Assembly: GCA_002428985.1 (NCBI GenBank)
Contig: DIYL01000055.1
Coordinates: 38,327-102,326, forward strand
DNA: 64,000 nt
Reading direction: 5' to 3'
From: Anaerolineales bacterium UBA6055
GTDB lineage: Bacteria; Chloroflexota; Anaerolineae; Aggregatilineales; Phototrophicaceae
The notes under the pieces are model-generated. The model was given only the letters and a program-made list of their open reading frames with translations. It did not search any database and was not told the origin of the DNA. The position numbers and the translations under genes are program-made. This document shows positions 53,311-62,675 of this stretch, in pieces. How positions within the stretch are numbered: position 1 is the stretch's first letter; each line of letters starts with the position of its first letter.

Positions 53311-53503
53311 AACATGTCACTTTCTGCTCAGTTGGATGGATATGAAATGTATCGAATCAAAATGTTTATCCTTGTCGTTTAAACCATGTTAGCTTATCTC
53401 GTCAAACATATGGATGATAATTTTGTGATAAGCGTCACTTTCGTAAATATCAGTAGCACGATACTATAAACGCGTTTGTGAATATATACAGAAAAGGATG
53501 TTT

Positions 53504-54472
53504 ATGACCACCCAAATTACACCGGGACGCTATCGTGGGCTCAAGACCACCAGTCTTGCTGAAAAAGATGTATTCAGTATCGTTGCATTCGACCAAAGAG
53601 GTAGTTATCGTCGGATGATGCCAGAAGGCACATCATATGACGACTTAGTACAGGTAAAAGTTGAAATTATCAGTGCCCTGTCGCAACGCGCGAGTGCTGT
53701 TTTGACTGACCCTATCTATGGACTCAGCCCTGCGATGCATATGAGCGGTAAATCGGGTTTGTTATTCGCATTGGAAAAAAGTGGGTATAGTGGGGACGCG
53801 ACGTATCGTAAAGTTGAATTTTTTGATACATGGACACCAGAAAAATTGAGTAGTGTCGGTGCAAGTGCGGCAAAAATCCTCGTCTACTATAATCCGCAAA
53901 ATTCTGATCTATCTGACGAACTTGATGAAACTGTGGGCAAGATGATTGAAAAATGTCATGCGGTTGATTTGCCTGTGTTCGTTGAACCTATGTCTTACAG
54001 CGTCGACGAATCGATTAGCAAAGACAGCGCTGAATTCGCTGAACAAAAGACCGAAATTGTGGTTGAGACTGTCCGCCGTCTTTCTCAAATTGGCACAGAT
54101 GTCCTCAAGATGGAATTCCCTGTAGACCAGAATCATAATGATAATGAAGCAGATTGGGTCGATGCGTGCCAACAGATCACTGATGCGACGACTGTGCCTT
54201 GGGTATTGTTGAGTGCAGGTGTTGACTTCGAGACATTTGACCGTCAATTAGTTGCGGCATGTAAGGGTGGGGCAAGCGGATTCCTCGCAGGTCGTGCGAT
54301 TTGGAAAGAATGTGCGCCAATGTCAACTGAAGATCGCGCTGAATTTCTAGCGGGTACAGCAACTGATCGCCTCAACCGTCTGATCGAAATTGCTGAAACA
54401 ACCGCAACACCTTGGACAGACTACTATAGCACACAAGCTTCAACCGAAGACTGGTTCGAAAACTACATGTAA
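53504..54472 (+). CDS. Class I aldolase of the LacD/YihT family
   Basis: 322 residues resembling tagatose-1,6-bisphosphate aldolase (LacD) and 6-deoxy-6-sulfofructose-1-phosphate aldolase (YihT). Seen: FSIVAFDQRGSYRRMM near the start, VLTDPIYGL, AKILVYYNP, VFVEPMSY, DVLKMEFPVD with the expected Schiff-base Lys, LLSAGVDFETF and GFLAGRAIW phosphate-loop text. The substrate is a ketose phosphate; sulfofructose phosphate is a candidate given the desulfonation genes nearby. AAAAGG lies 6 nt before the ATG at 53504, preferred over the ATG at 53498. Confidence 0.82.
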   Translation: MTTQITPGRYRGLKTTSLAEKDVFSIVAFDQRGSYRRMMPEGTSYDDLVQVKVEIISALSQRASAVLTDPIYGLSPAMHMSGKSGLLFALEKSGYSGDATYRKVEFFDTWTPEKLSSVGASAAKILVYYNPQNSDLSDELDETVGKMIEKCHAVDLPVFVEPMSYSVDESISKDSAEFAEQKTEIVVETVRRLSQIGTDVLKMEFPVDQNHNDNEADWVDACQQITDATTVPWVLLSAGVDFETFDRQLVAACKGGASGFLAGRAIWKECAPMSTEDRAEFLAGTATDRLNRLIEIAETTATPWTDYYSTQASTEDWFENYM

Positions 54473-54487
54473 ACTAGGTATTCTAAT

Positions 54488-54508
54488 GGGGTGCATTTTA
54501 TGTGCCCC
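54488..54508. terminator. Hairpin between convergent aldolase and exporter genes
   Basis: GGGGTGCA (54488-54495), loop TTTTA, TGTGCCCC (54501-54508); 8 bp with two G-U pairs. It is placed in the 39-nt gap between convergent genes. It resembles the hairpin at 63809. Confidence 0.55.
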
Positions 54509-54511
54509 AGA

Positions 54512-55510
54512 TTACGCTACTGGAACGAGTAGCGTAATCATGATAATAGTGACGACGATTTGTGTAGCCGATACCATGCCACCAAACATCAAGGATCGCA
54601 CACCGGATTGAAAGAGCGCACGGAGTTGAATCCGCATACCAATCCCGGCCATCGCGATGACAAGCAGAAATTTACCGCCAGTCTTCAAAAAAGCGAGGAC
54701 ATCAGGTGGCAAGATATTGAGGCTAGCAATCACACTCATGATGAAAAAGCCAATGATAAATCGTGGAATCCGTACACGCCCACGTTTTGTCTTATTATCT
54801 GCCCCTTGTGACTGAATCCACATACCAATCAACACAATGACAGGGCCAAGCATCAAAATACGTCCCATCTTGACGACAGTCGCAATGTTACCGACCTCAT
54901 CATTGACTGAAAAACCAGCTGCAACAACCTGTCCAACCGCTTGGAGCGTGCCACCAGTTAGGAGGCCACCTGATAAATTTTGAAAGTCTAATAATCGAAT
55001 AATCGCCGGAATCAAAAAGATCCCGATAGTGCCGAGTAGATTAACAATGCTAATAGAAATACCAATATCGGCTTCGTCCGCATCAATCGCAAGACTGGTT
55101 GCAGCAACAGCAGATGAGCCGCAGACAGCATTACCTGCGCCCATCAATACACTGAATTTCTGTGAAAAACCAAGCAACCGCCCCAATTGAATGCTCATGA
55201 ACAGCGCCGTGCCCATAGACACCAAAATCACAATCATGGCAGTTGGTCCAAGCTCAGCTAATGTCACAAGTTGTAATTCGATGCCGAGTAGCACTATCGC
55301 CACAGGAAGTAATTTTTTCTCTGCAAATACCGCACCGTTCGCCATCGACCGATTATCTGATAGGACATTGCCAACGATGATGCCGAGAATGATCGCCATC
55401 GTAACACTGCCCAAGGTTGGTATTAATCCGCCGAGTTGCCAACTGACAATCCCAACAACCAAGACAATACATAACCCGATAATGAGTGTACGGTATTTGC
55501 TCCACATCAT
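54512..55510 (-). CDS. YeiH/UPF0324 family putative sulfate exporter
   Basis: 332 residues with about 10 membrane helices. Family text seen: MANGAVFAEKKLLPVAIVLLGIELQL, GAGNAVCGSSAVAATSLAI (about 126-144), GILTGGTLQAVGQVVAAG-like GLLTGGTLQAVGQVV, and FKTGGKFLLVIAMAGIGM-like LKTGGKFLLVIAMAGIGM. Relatives are induced by organosulfonate use and are thought to export sulfate or sulfite. I choose the ATG at 55510; the frame reaches a TTG at 55540, but AAAGG favours the ATG. It is last in the minus-strand run with the oxidoreductase, monooxygenase and flavin reductase. Confidence 0.85.
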   Translation of the reverse strand: MMWSKYRTLIIGLCIVLVVGIVSWQLGGLIPTLGSVTMAIILGIIVGNVLSDNRSMANGAVFAEKKLLPVAIVLLGIELQLVTLAELGPTAMIVILVSMGTALFMSIQLGRLLGFSQKFSVLMGAGNAVCGSSAVAATSLAIDADEADIGISISIVNLLGTIGIFLIPAIIRLLDFQNLSGGLLTGGTLQAVGQVVAAGFSVNDEVGNIATVVKMGRILMLGPVIVLIGMWIQSQGADNKTKRGRVRIPRFIIGFFIMSVIASLNILPPDVLAFLKTGGKFLLVIAMAGIGMRIQLRALFQSGVRSLMFGGMVSATQIVVTIIMITLLVPVA

Positions 55511-55571
55511 AACAATAAAACCTTTGATTACTTGTAACAAAAAGCGCAGAATTATTCCGCGCTCATTAGCT

Positions 55572-56783
55572 CTAAATTGCTATATTATGTTCGTTGAGGT
55601 ATGTGTTGATGTCGACTGCTTGTCCCTGTCTGATCGACTCTTGACCTGCTGCTGCGACGATAACTGACCATAACCCTTCGACTGCTGATGCAGTACTGGT
55701 TGTTTTACCTTCGATATTGTCGATGAAATAGACATGTTCATAATAGGTTGCGCCGTTATGCCCACTGTTTTCAATCCATGATGGATAACCTGTTTGAATC
55801 CGACGGGATGGTTTGTCCTCACCTGTCATGATTTCGACGTAACTTTGTAAGTCGCCACCAATAAGGAAGTCAGATTGTTCACGAGCATGTAAACGTCCCG
55901 CATCGCCACAAACCACTAAATCTTCATAGAACATCGGCGAGAACATACATAAACTCAAGCTGGCACGGCTACCATTTTCATAATCGACAACGACAAACGC
56001 ATTATCGAGAATGTCTGATTTTTCGCCTTCATACTCAAATTGGGTGAAGTTGACCGCCATACTACCCGATGCAAATACGCGGGTGGGGCGGGTTTGTGCG
56101 AATAAATTCATAAGATCAAAGTAGTGACAGCATTTCTCGACTAATGTATCACCGGAGAATTTAGCAAATTTATTCCACTGGTTGACCTTATCTAGAAATG
56201 GAATGCGATGTTCTTGCATACTAATCAGCTTAATATCGCCGACTGCATCTCGCTCAAGGGCTTCGTGGATGGCCTCAACGTAGATGGATTTATAGCGATA
56301 TTGCAACCCAACCTGCAAAACACCCGAATAACTTTCAGCAATTTTTGTGATTTCGTAAGCATCTTCGACGGTTGTTGCAATTGGTTTTTCGAGCAAGATA
56401 TGTTTACCCGACTTAGCCGCCACCTTGACGACATCGAGGTGTGTGTAATTTGGTGTACAGATAATCAACCCGTCTACCTCAGGGTCATTACAGGCTGCTT
56501 CAAGGGATTCATAGATGTGCAGTGGATCATCTGACCATTGCGCGTGGATGTCGCGTGCAGCATCGATACTACCCGCATTCGGATCGTAAATACCATAAAT
56601 GGTGCCACGTCCTTCTAGATGCGTGACACTGATGTGTTCTTGCCCGACCATGCCAGCACCGATGACATTAAATTTGTATTGTGGTTTTTCCTTGATTGCC
56701 AGATACCGATCTGTTTCTGGGATGTAATCAAACCGTGTGCTGTGGGACAAGTCTCTCGTACGTAATTCTTTACCCGGATTCAT
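55572..56783 (-). CDS. Gfo/Idh/MocA family oxidoreductase
   Basis: 403 residues. The Rossmann motif is NVIGAGMVGQEHI (about 39-51) after an unusual 35-residue N-terminal extension (RTRDLSHSTRFDYIPETDRY). LIICTPNYTHLDV and the EKP motif LLEKPIAT follow, then the C-terminal alpha/beta domain with DTLVEKCCHYFDLMNLF. Such proteins oxidise sugars or inositols with NAD(P), and some (GH109, GH188 types) cleave glycosides using a bound NAD. A role in sulfosugar release or oxidation is an inference from the adjacent SsuD-like enzyme. Confidence 0.85.
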   Translation of the reverse strand: MNPGKELRTRDLSHSTRFDYIPETDRYLAIKEKPQYKFNVIGAGMVGQEHISVTHLEGRGTIYGIYDPNAGSIDAARDIHAQWSDDPLHIYESLEAACNDPEVDGLIICTPNYTHLDVVKVAAKSGKHILLEKPIATTVEDAYEITKIAESYSGVLQVGLQYRYKSIYVEAIHEALERDAVGDIKLISMQEHRIPFLDKVNQWNKFAKFSGDTLVEKCCHYFDLMNLFAQTRPTRVFASGSMAVNFTQFEYEGEKSDILDNAFVVVDYENGSRASLSLCMFSPMFYEDLVVCGDAGRLHAREQSDFLIGGDLQSYVEIMTGEDKPSRRIQTGYPSWIENSGHNGATYYEHVYFIDNIEGKTTSTASAVEGLWSVIVAAAGQESIRQGQAVDINTYLNEHNIAI

Positions 56784-56899
56784 AAATTTTCTCTTCTTTA
56801 GGACAGTAAAGCTGACAGAATAAATGATGGACGCACGACCATGCGTCCAATGTTAATTTGTAATGAATGATAGATTACAAAACTTACCTACACGACCTG

Positions 56900-58051
56900 T
56901 TATACGCGTTGACCAACCCCTAATGGTGTCGCTGGGACTGCCTCAGGGACACGTCCTTGTGCGATTGGCATAGAGACGGTTTCTAGATGTGGCATAACCA
57001 GTTCGCCAAAATACTTGGCTTCGTCCAGATGTGGGTAGCCAGAGAAGATGAATGCGCGGATACCCATATCCATGTACCGTTGGATCTTATCGACGATTTG
57101 CTGTGGTGTACCAACAAGCGCTGCACCACAACCAGACCGCGCACGCCCAATACCTGTCCAAAGGTGAGGTTCAACAAAACCCTCATCGTCAGACATCGCG
57201 CGGGCTTCTGCTTGTTTGGAGACACCCAGTGATTTTGCATCTTGTGCACGTTCGCGGATTTCTGTACCAAAGTCATCGTCTAAGCGCGACACAAGGCTTT
57301 GCGCATGAAGTTTCGCTTCTTCTTCGGTTTCGCGGACGACCATATGAACACGTAATCCATAATCGAGTACACGGCCATATCCTTTAGCGCGTTCGGTCAT
57401 TTCTTCCATATGCGCTTGTAAGTTTTCTTCAGGCTCTGGCCACATTAGATATACGTCACAATGTTCCGCACATAGGTCTTTTCCTGGAGGGGAATAACCA
57501 CCGAAATATAGCAAAGGGCCACCATTTTGCTGATATGGTTTGACAGGATCAGTTGTATCAAGGTGGATATTATAGAATTGCCCTTCGTAGTTGATGTTTT
57601 CTTGTGTCCATGCTTGTTTGAGGATTTCGATAACCTCACGGGAACGTTGATAACGACTTGCGGAATCGAGCTGTTCACCGGGCATATTGGACGAAATAAT
57701 ATTGATCGTCAAACGACCTTTTAGCATATGATCCAATGACGAGATATAACGCGCCAACATGGGTGGATGATATTCACCACAACGCACTGCCACTAGCAAA
57801 TTGATACTCTCGGTCATCGGCGCAACACCAGCCGCGAAGCTCATGGTGTCTTGTCCCACTTGGTATGAGTTCGGGCACAGAATATTGCGGAAACCATATT
57901 TTTCGGCTGTCAATGTAATTTCTGAGGTATGGTCGAAGGTACTTTTGAGGTCATTATCGGGTACACCGAGGTAACGATAATCATCACTACACAGTGCGGA
58001 AAACCATGAAACCTCTGCTCCTGTTAGATGAGGAGAACGAATTTCAATCAT
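56900..58051 (-). CDS. SsuD-like FMNH2-dependent alkanesulfonate monooxygenase
   Basis: 383 residues of the bacterial luciferase-like (LLM) superfamily, SsuD branch. Matching blocks: SINLLVAVRCGEYHPPMLARYISSLD, GRLTINIISSN, RSREVIEILKQAW, YFGGYSPPGKDLCAEHCDVYLMW (residues about 184-206), HLWTGIGRARSGCGAALVG (about 302-320) and FIFSGYPHLDEAKYF. The enzyme uses FMNH2 and O2 to cleave C-S bonds, giving an aldehyde and sulfite; SQ monooxygenase (SmoC) belongs to this branch. GGAGAG precedes the ATG. It is transcribed 58 nt behind its likely partner flavin reductase. Confidence 0.88.
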   Translation of the reverse strand: MIEIRSPHLTGAEVSWFSALCSDDYRYLGVPDNDLKSTFDHTSEITLTAEKYGFRNILCPNSYQVGQDTMSFAAGVAPMTESINLLVAVRCGEYHPPMLARYISSLDHMLKGRLTINIISSNMPGEQLDSASRYQRSREVIEILKQAWTQENINYEGQFYNIHLDTTDPVKPYQQNGGPLLYFGGYSPPGKDLCAEHCDVYLMWPEPEENLQAHMEEMTERAKGYGRVLDYGLRVHMVVRETEEEAKLHAQSLVSRLDDDFGTEIRERAQDAKSLGVSKQAEARAMSDDEGFVEPHLWTGIGRARSGCGAALVGTPQQIVDKIQRYMDMGIRAFIFSGYPHLDEAKYFGELVMPHLETVSMPIAQGRVPEAVPATPLGVGQRV

Positions 58052-58109
58052 TGGGGGATCTCTCCGTAAAAATAATTTGTGATATATAAACGATGGTTAT
58101 TTCAATGAC

Positions 58110-58610
58110 TTACGATTCTTCAGATTCTTTAGTCAATTCAAGGTTACGATAACTTCGATTCCAGTAGACTAAGGGTTCAACATTATCTTCAACGACTTTG
58201 CATGCTTGGACTTCGCCAACATAAATCGTGTGTGTGCCAGCAACGTGACGATCGTAAATTGTACAATCCAGCCATGCAGCTGCTTCTTCTAGGACAGGTG
58301 CGCCAGTTTCGGCAGTTGTCCATGTACCTTCAGAAAAGCGGTCTTCTTTAAATGCAAAGCGATTGGATAGCTCATCTTGACCTTGGCGTAGAATATTTAC
58401 AGCAAAAACTGCATCATCGTTTTCAAGTAATTCATGCCCACGTCCACGATGGTCAATACAGACAAGAATCAATGGTGGGTTAGGGGATACAGATGCAAAT
58501 GCAGAGACGGTCATTCCGTGTGTTTCTTCTCCAGATTTAACGGTAACAATAGTCACACCAGCCGGAAAATGGCGAAGTACATCACGAAAGTCTTCTGGTT
58601 GTACGGGCAT
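58110..58610 (-). CDS. Flavin reductase (HpaC/RutF-like, NAD(P)H:FMN)
   Basis: 166 residues, the normal size. FRDVLRHFPAGVTIVTV at the start, GMTVSAFASVSPNPPLILVCID (flavin-binding strand block, about 32-53), FAVNILRQGQDELSNRFA and LDCTIYDRHVAGTHTIYVGEV are family hallmarks. It supplies reduced FMN to the monooxygenase encoded next. A very good site (GGGAGG) precedes the ATG. It is the first gene of the minus-strand operon, divergent from the LacI-type regulator across 178 bp containing a likely operator. Confidence 0.92.
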   Translation of the reverse strand: MPVQPEDFRDVLRHFPAGVTIVTVKSGEETHGMTVSAFASVSPNPPLILVCIDHRGRGHELLENDDAVFAVNILRQGQDELSNRFAFKEDRFSEGTWTTAETGAPVLEEAAAWLDCTIYDRHVAGTHTIYVGEVQACKVVEDNVEPLVYWNRSYRNLELTKESEES

Positions 58611-58700
58611 GTCAACCTCCCAAAATGGTTGAAAAATAAGTTTATTTGAACTTAATGTCGCTAACAGTGATTGGTAAAAACGGACAAATTTATCAAAATG

Positions 58701-58714
58701 GACAAAATTTGTTC
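58701..58714. promoter_or_regulatory. Candidate operator in the divergent flavin reductase-lacI region
   Basis: ACAAA, A, TTTGT forms a 5-1-5 palindrome within GACAAAATTTGTTC. A related half-site, GACAAATTTA, starts at 58683. It lies just upstream of the -35 element of the regulator gene. LacI-type proteins bind such pseudo-palindromes, so it probably controls both directions. Confidence 0.4.
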
Positions 58715-58724
58715 GTTCGTTCGC

Positions 58725-58753
58725 TTGACTATTAAATCATAAACTGTTATATT
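58725..58753 (+). promoter_or_regulatory. Sigma-70-type promoter of the LacI regulator gene
   Basis: TTGACT (58725-58730) and TATATT (58748-58753) with exactly 17 bp between them, 35 bp before the ATG of the regulator gene. This is the best promoter match in the window. Confidence 0.65.
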
Positions 58754-58788
58754 TTGCCAGTAGTTGTTTATAACAAGTTGGGATTTCG

Positions 58789-59817
58789 ATGCTGACTGTA
58801 CGCGAAATAGCAGAGTTTGCGGGTGTATCCAAAAGTACAGTATCACTTGTACTCAATAATAAACCCGGTGTATCTGAGGAAATGCGGAAGACTGTGTTTG
58901 ACGCTCGCACACAGTTAGAATCGATCCGTATGAATGAGGATTTACCCGAAAAACCAGCGTTCGATATGGTTGACGGATCAACACATCATGTTACTTCATT
59001 GATGGTATTGCATCCGCCAGTCTTGCGATCGAGCAATGTCTTTAGCGAGGTTTTGCAGGGTATCCAAAGTGCTGCCGAACTCTACAAGATACAGTTGCGG
59101 TTGGTCGCGAATAATCCAAAAGCAACCGAACAACACGTTTCGAATTTATATCTGACTGATGAATATTTGCGTCCCGATGGTGTTATTGTTTTCGGTGCAG
59201 AGCAACACGAACCCGTTCTAGAAAAAATTGTCGAACGCGGAATTCCATGTGTGGTTCTCGGGCGTGAAGCGAAGAAATATCATGTATCGGGTATTGAGCG
59301 TGATGAAATTCATTATGCGTGTATGGTAACAAAGCATCTCATTGATTTGGGGCACCGTTCGATTGCGTTTGTGGGCGGTAAAACGGAATACGATTATACC
59401 CATAACCGTATTCGTGGTTATGAGCATGCTTTAGCTATATCCAATATCGCGATTGATGAAAACCTGATTTGTCTTGGTAATGGGGCAGTTGCGACAGAAA
59501 CCATACTGGCATATGATGATGGTGTCAGTGCAATTGTATTTGTCAACGATACCTATGCGGCCGAAGGACTGTCTGTAATCAAACAACATGGGTTGATTGT
59601 GCCGGATGATCTATCGGTTGTGTCGTTCGATAACACAAAGTTTGCCCAAGATCATCAACCACCGCTGACCTCAGTTGCCTACAATCATTTTAAAGAGGGG
59701 CAGTGGGCAGTCAAAATGCTATTAGATGAAATCCGGCATCCGTTCATCAAAAAATCACAACTTGAATTTCATGGTGAGTTGATCGTGCGGGAGTCGAGTA
59801 GGGCATACAATTCATAA
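58789..59817 (+). CDS. LacI family transcriptional regulator
   Basis: 342 residues. The N-terminal HTH is LTVREIAEFAGVSKSTVSLVLN with the hinge GVSEEMRK; residues about 65-335 are a periplasmic-binding-protein-like sensor (VIVFGAEQHEPVLEKIVERG, GHRSIAFVGG, LSVVSFDN). Such regulators bind a sugar-like effector and release DNA. It sits between the divergent desulfonation operon and the ABC importer genes and probably controls both. GGGA precedes the ATG weakly. Confidence 0.93.
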   Translation: MLTVREIAEFAGVSKSTVSLVLNNKPGVSEEMRKTVFDARTQLESIRMNEDLPEKPAFDMVDGSTHHVTSLMVLHPPVLRSSNVFSEVLQGIQSAAELYKIQLRLVANNPKATEQHVSNLYLTDEYLRPDGVIVFGAEQHEPVLEKIVERGIPCVVLGREAKKYHVSGIERDEIHYACMVTKHLIDLGHRSIAFVGGKTEYDYTHNRIRGYEHALAISNIAIDENLICLGNGAVATETILAYDDGVSAIVFVNDTYAAEGLSVIKQHGLIVPDDLSVVSFDNTKFAQDHQPPLTSVAYNHFKEGQWAVKMLLDEIRHPFIKKSQLEFHGELIVRESSRAYNS

Positions 59818-60158
59818 ATATCACTGTTTTATTGAAAGTAATTTATTATGAGCATCCATTATATTTATCAGCAATATCTAGATTAAATTTGCATCTTGCC
59901 CAAAGGGTATGGTGCCGTTTTCGGTTATTCGTTTGAGATCGTTAATGATCTTAAAAAACGCACTATGATATGTGATATTGTGATAATCTATTATGCAAAT
60001 TTGTTTTTTCATGTTTAGCTAACCAGAATTGACTGCCAATAAACCTAATCTTGGGCAGTCTGACCAAAGATAGATTGTGAAAGGAGCAATATATCGGATA
60101 AGATAGGACGTAAGACACTATTTTGATTTAGTTTAATTATTTTTAGGAGAAATATCTA
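59818..60158. other. 341-bp leader region of the ABC importer operon
   Basis: No gene is seen. It contains CAAATTTG at 59996-60003, sharing its core with the candidate operator at 58701, and AAATTTGC near 59886. A 30-nt stem-loop follows (60031-60060: GACTGCCAA with TTGGGCAGTC, one bulged G). These fit regulated transcription and a structured leader, but no promoter stands out. Confidence 0.5.
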
Positions 60159-61427
60159 ATGCGTAAAGTTCTCGGACTTTTAATTGTATTTGCACTACTG
60201 TTATCAGTAATGCCATCATTTGCTCAAGATTCAGTTGAACTTCGTATCCGTTGGTATGACGACGGTAACGAAGGTGAAGTCCTCCGTGACTTGCTCGACC
60301 GTTTCGAAGCAGAAAATGAAGGTATCTCAGTTATAATTGATACCGTTCCTTACTCTGCAATCCTTGAAACACTTCCACTCGACCTCGCAGCTGGCGAAGG
60401 TCCAGATATGGCTCGTGTAACTGACCTCGGTGGTCTTGCAGAATTCTACCTCGATATGTCCCCATACTTGATGGACACAGAATACTGGGAAGCAAACTTT
60501 GGTCCATTCCTTGAATGGCTTCGCCTTGCAGACGACGAATCCAGCATTCCTGGTTTCATGACCCAATTGACCATCACAGGTCCATACATCAACGCAACTT
60601 TGTTTGAACAAGCTGGCGTTGAAATCCCTGGTGAAGGCGCAACTTGGGAAGACTGGGCAACCGCATCCGTTGCTGTAGCAGAAGCACTCGAAATCCCTTA
60701 CCCAATGGCTATGGATCGTAGTGGTCACCGTTTTGCTGGTCCAGCAATTAGCATGGGCGCAACCTACTTCGACGATATGGGTAGCCCAATCGTAACCGAC
60801 GACGGTTTCGCATCAATGGCAGAAATGTTCGTTAACTGGCACCTCGACGGCACAATGCATCCAGAAATCTGGCCACTCAGCGATGGTTATGCTGGTGCAA
60901 ACGAAGAATTTGCTAACGCAGAACTCGTATTCTACATGAGCGGTAGCTGGCAAGTTGGTCAATTCAGCGAACAAATCGGCGACGCATTCGACTGGGTAGC
61001 TGTTCCAAATCCATGTGGTGATGGTGGTTGTACAGGTATGCCTGGTGGTGCTGCACTTGTTGGTATCGCAGGTACCGAACACCCAGAAGAAGTTGCAATG
61101 GTAATGGAATACCTCGCGAGCGAAGAAGTTCTTGCTGAATTCTCCGCACGTACCCTCTTCATTCCAGGTCACGCTGGTCTATCCGCAGCTGGTGTTGATT
61201 TCGATACAGACCTCGAACTTGCTAAAGATGCACTTGGCGTATTCGTTGGTCAAGTTGGTACACTCGAACAAACCGCATTCGACCTACAAGCATACACCTT
61301 CAATCGTGTTGTCTTTGATGCTAGCCGCGATCGTTTGACCCAAGCGATGGTTGGTGAATTGACAATCGAAGAAGCAATCGCACGTATCCAAGAAGATGTT
61401 GACAACGCACTAGCAGAAGAAGGCTAG
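60159..61427 (+). CDS. Extracellular solute-binding protein (family 1) of a sugar-type ABC importer
   Basis: 422 residues: a signal peptide (LGLLIVFALLLSVMPSFAQ) and a family 1 binding protein (ELRIRWYDDGNEGEVLRDLLD, AAGEGPDMARVTDLGG, YPMAMDRSGH, LVFYMSGSWQVG, GGAALVGIAG). The ligand is probably a carbohydrate; given the neighbours, a sulfosugar is possible. TTAGGAGA precedes the ATG. Codon use is strikingly biased (GAA, GGT, CGT, AAC dominant), as in the BMP protein at 24320, suggesting high expression. No lipobox Cys. Confidence 0.92.
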   Translation: MRKVLGLLIVFALLLSVMPSFAQDSVELRIRWYDDGNEGEVLRDLLDRFEAENEGISVIIDTVPYSAILETLPLDLAAGEGPDMARVTDLGGLAEFYLDMSPYLMDTEYWEANFGPFLEWLRLADDESSIPGFMTQLTITGPYINATLFEQAGVEIPGEGATWEDWATASVAVAEALEIPYPMAMDRSGHRFAGPAISMGATYFDDMGSPIVTDDGFASMAEMFVNWHLDGTMHPEIWPLSDGYAGANEEFANAELVFYMSGSWQVGQFSEQIGDAFDWVAVPNPCGDGGCTGMPGGAALVGIAGTEHPEEVAMVMEYLASEEVLAEFSARTLFIPGHAGLSAAGVDFDTDLELAKDALGVFVGQVGTLEQTAFDLQAYTFNRVVFDASRDRLTQAMVGELTIEEAIARIQEDVDNALAEEG

Positions 61428-61541
61428 ACCGATATATTGACAGTAAATATCTACCAGTTGATGGAGATGAACTGATCTGTTCGTCTACATTGGGGAGAAT
61501 TCGTGTTGTGTTGCGGGTAGATATTAATTAGCTTACATATT

Positions 61542-61572
61542 ATCAGGCAACTGGGCTAACTGGTTGTCTGAT
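61542..61572 (+). terminator. Stem-loop between binding protein and permease genes
   Basis: ATCAGGCAAC (61542-61551) pairs with GTTGTCTGAT (61563-61572), 10 bp including one G-U, 11-nt loop. A second long-range pairing, AATATCTACC (61446-61455) with GGTAGATATT (61516-61525), lies just before. This fits a partial terminator or mRNA stabiliser separating the binding-protein message from the permeases. Confidence 0.5.
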
Positions 61573-61609
61573 AGTCCCTCATCTAAATCGACTAAATCGA
61601 GATTGAATT

Positions 61610-62665
61610 ATGACTTCTTTAACGCCGATGAAACCTAAACAACAACGGGGTAAATTTAGTATCCTTGGCATTGTTGATCTAATTACGCGTCCGATTATGG
61701 TCGCGCTCACGGGTGCAGTTGATCGTATCTTGTTACCCATCCAAAAACGGGTAGGTACGGATAATATGGGCTACTTCTTTGTCTTGCCCAATCTACTCAT
61801 TTTTGGCATCTTCGTATTATTTCCGGTTTTACTTAATATTTATTATGCAATGACAGGTGGTACAAACCTATTTTTATCTGATCGTCCGTTTGTTGGTCTT
61901 GGGAATTTTGAAGCGTTATTCGCATGCGAAAGTATTCTTGAACCTAATTCTTGTAGTGGGCTTGGTCGGCCTGATTTATTCTGGCGAGCAGTATTTAACA
62001 CCATTCAATTTGTGATTCTTCAAGTTACTGGTATTGTATTTTTCTCACTCATAACAGCTTTGATCCTCAATCGTAATATTGTTGCTCGCGGTTTCTTCCG
62101 TAGTGTTTTCTTTTATCCAGTCTTGCTATCCCCAGTGGTGATTGCACTTATCTGGAAATGGATTTTGCAATTCGAAGGCGTGCTAAATTCCATTGTGAAT
62201 ATTTTTGGTGCTGAGAGTGTCCGCTGGTTATTAGATCCTAATTGGGCAATGTTCTGGGTCGTATTCGTCAGTGTTTGGGCAACGATGGGTTTCTACACAC
62301 TTATCTTGCTGGCAGGTCTGCAATCAATCCCACCAGAATTATACGAAGCGAGTGCGATTGACGGCGCGAACTCATGGCATGATTTCCGCTTTGTTACCTT
62401 GCCGTTATTGATGCCAACGATGTTTGTCGTCTTGGTATTGTCGCTTATTCGAGCCGTACAGATGTTTGATCTGGTGTTTGTCTTGACAGGTGGGGGACCG
62501 GGTACGCGAACCCAACTGATGGTGCAATATATTTACACGACGGGCTTTTCCAATCAACAGCAACTATTTGGTCTATCGGCGGCGGCATCACTCTTGTTAG
62601 GGTTCACATTACTTATCCTAACATTGATCCAACTTCGTATCGGCAATAATTCGAGTCTGGCATAG
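61610..62665 (+). CDS. Sugar ABC importer permease (MalF-like)
   Basis: 351 residues. After a basic cytoplasmic N-terminus of about 50 residues come 6-7 membrane helices (FFVLPNLLIFGIFVLFPVLL and others). The coupling EAA loop is ELYEASAIDGANSWHDFRFVTLPLL (about 243-267). MalF/UgpA-like. It pairs with the next permease; no ATPase is encoded in the window, so a shared MsmK-type ATPase elsewhere is likely. The ribosome site is weak. Confidence 0.93.
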   Translation: MTSLTPMKPKQQRGKFSILGIVDLITRPIMVALTGAVDRILLPIQKRVGTDNMGYFFVLPNLLIFGIFVLFPVLLNIYYAMTGGTNLFLSDRPFVGLGNFEALFACESILEPNSCSGLGRPDLFWRAVFNTIQFVILQVTGIVFFSLITALILNRNIVARGFFRSVFFYPVLLSPVVIALIWKWILQFEGVLNSIVNIFGAESVRWLLDPNWAMFWVVFVSVWATMGFYTLILLAGLQSIPPELYEASAIDGANSWHDFRFVTLPLLMPTMFVVLVLSLIRAVQMFDLVFVLTGGGPGTRTQLMVQYIYTTGFSNQQQLFGLSAAASLLLGFTLLILTLIQLRIGNNSSLA

Positions 62666-62675
62666 GAGATAGATC

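Noticed and set aside
59818..60158. Riboswitch in the importer leader
   Set aside because: There is a stem-loop, but I recognise no known riboswitch core; left as a structured leader.
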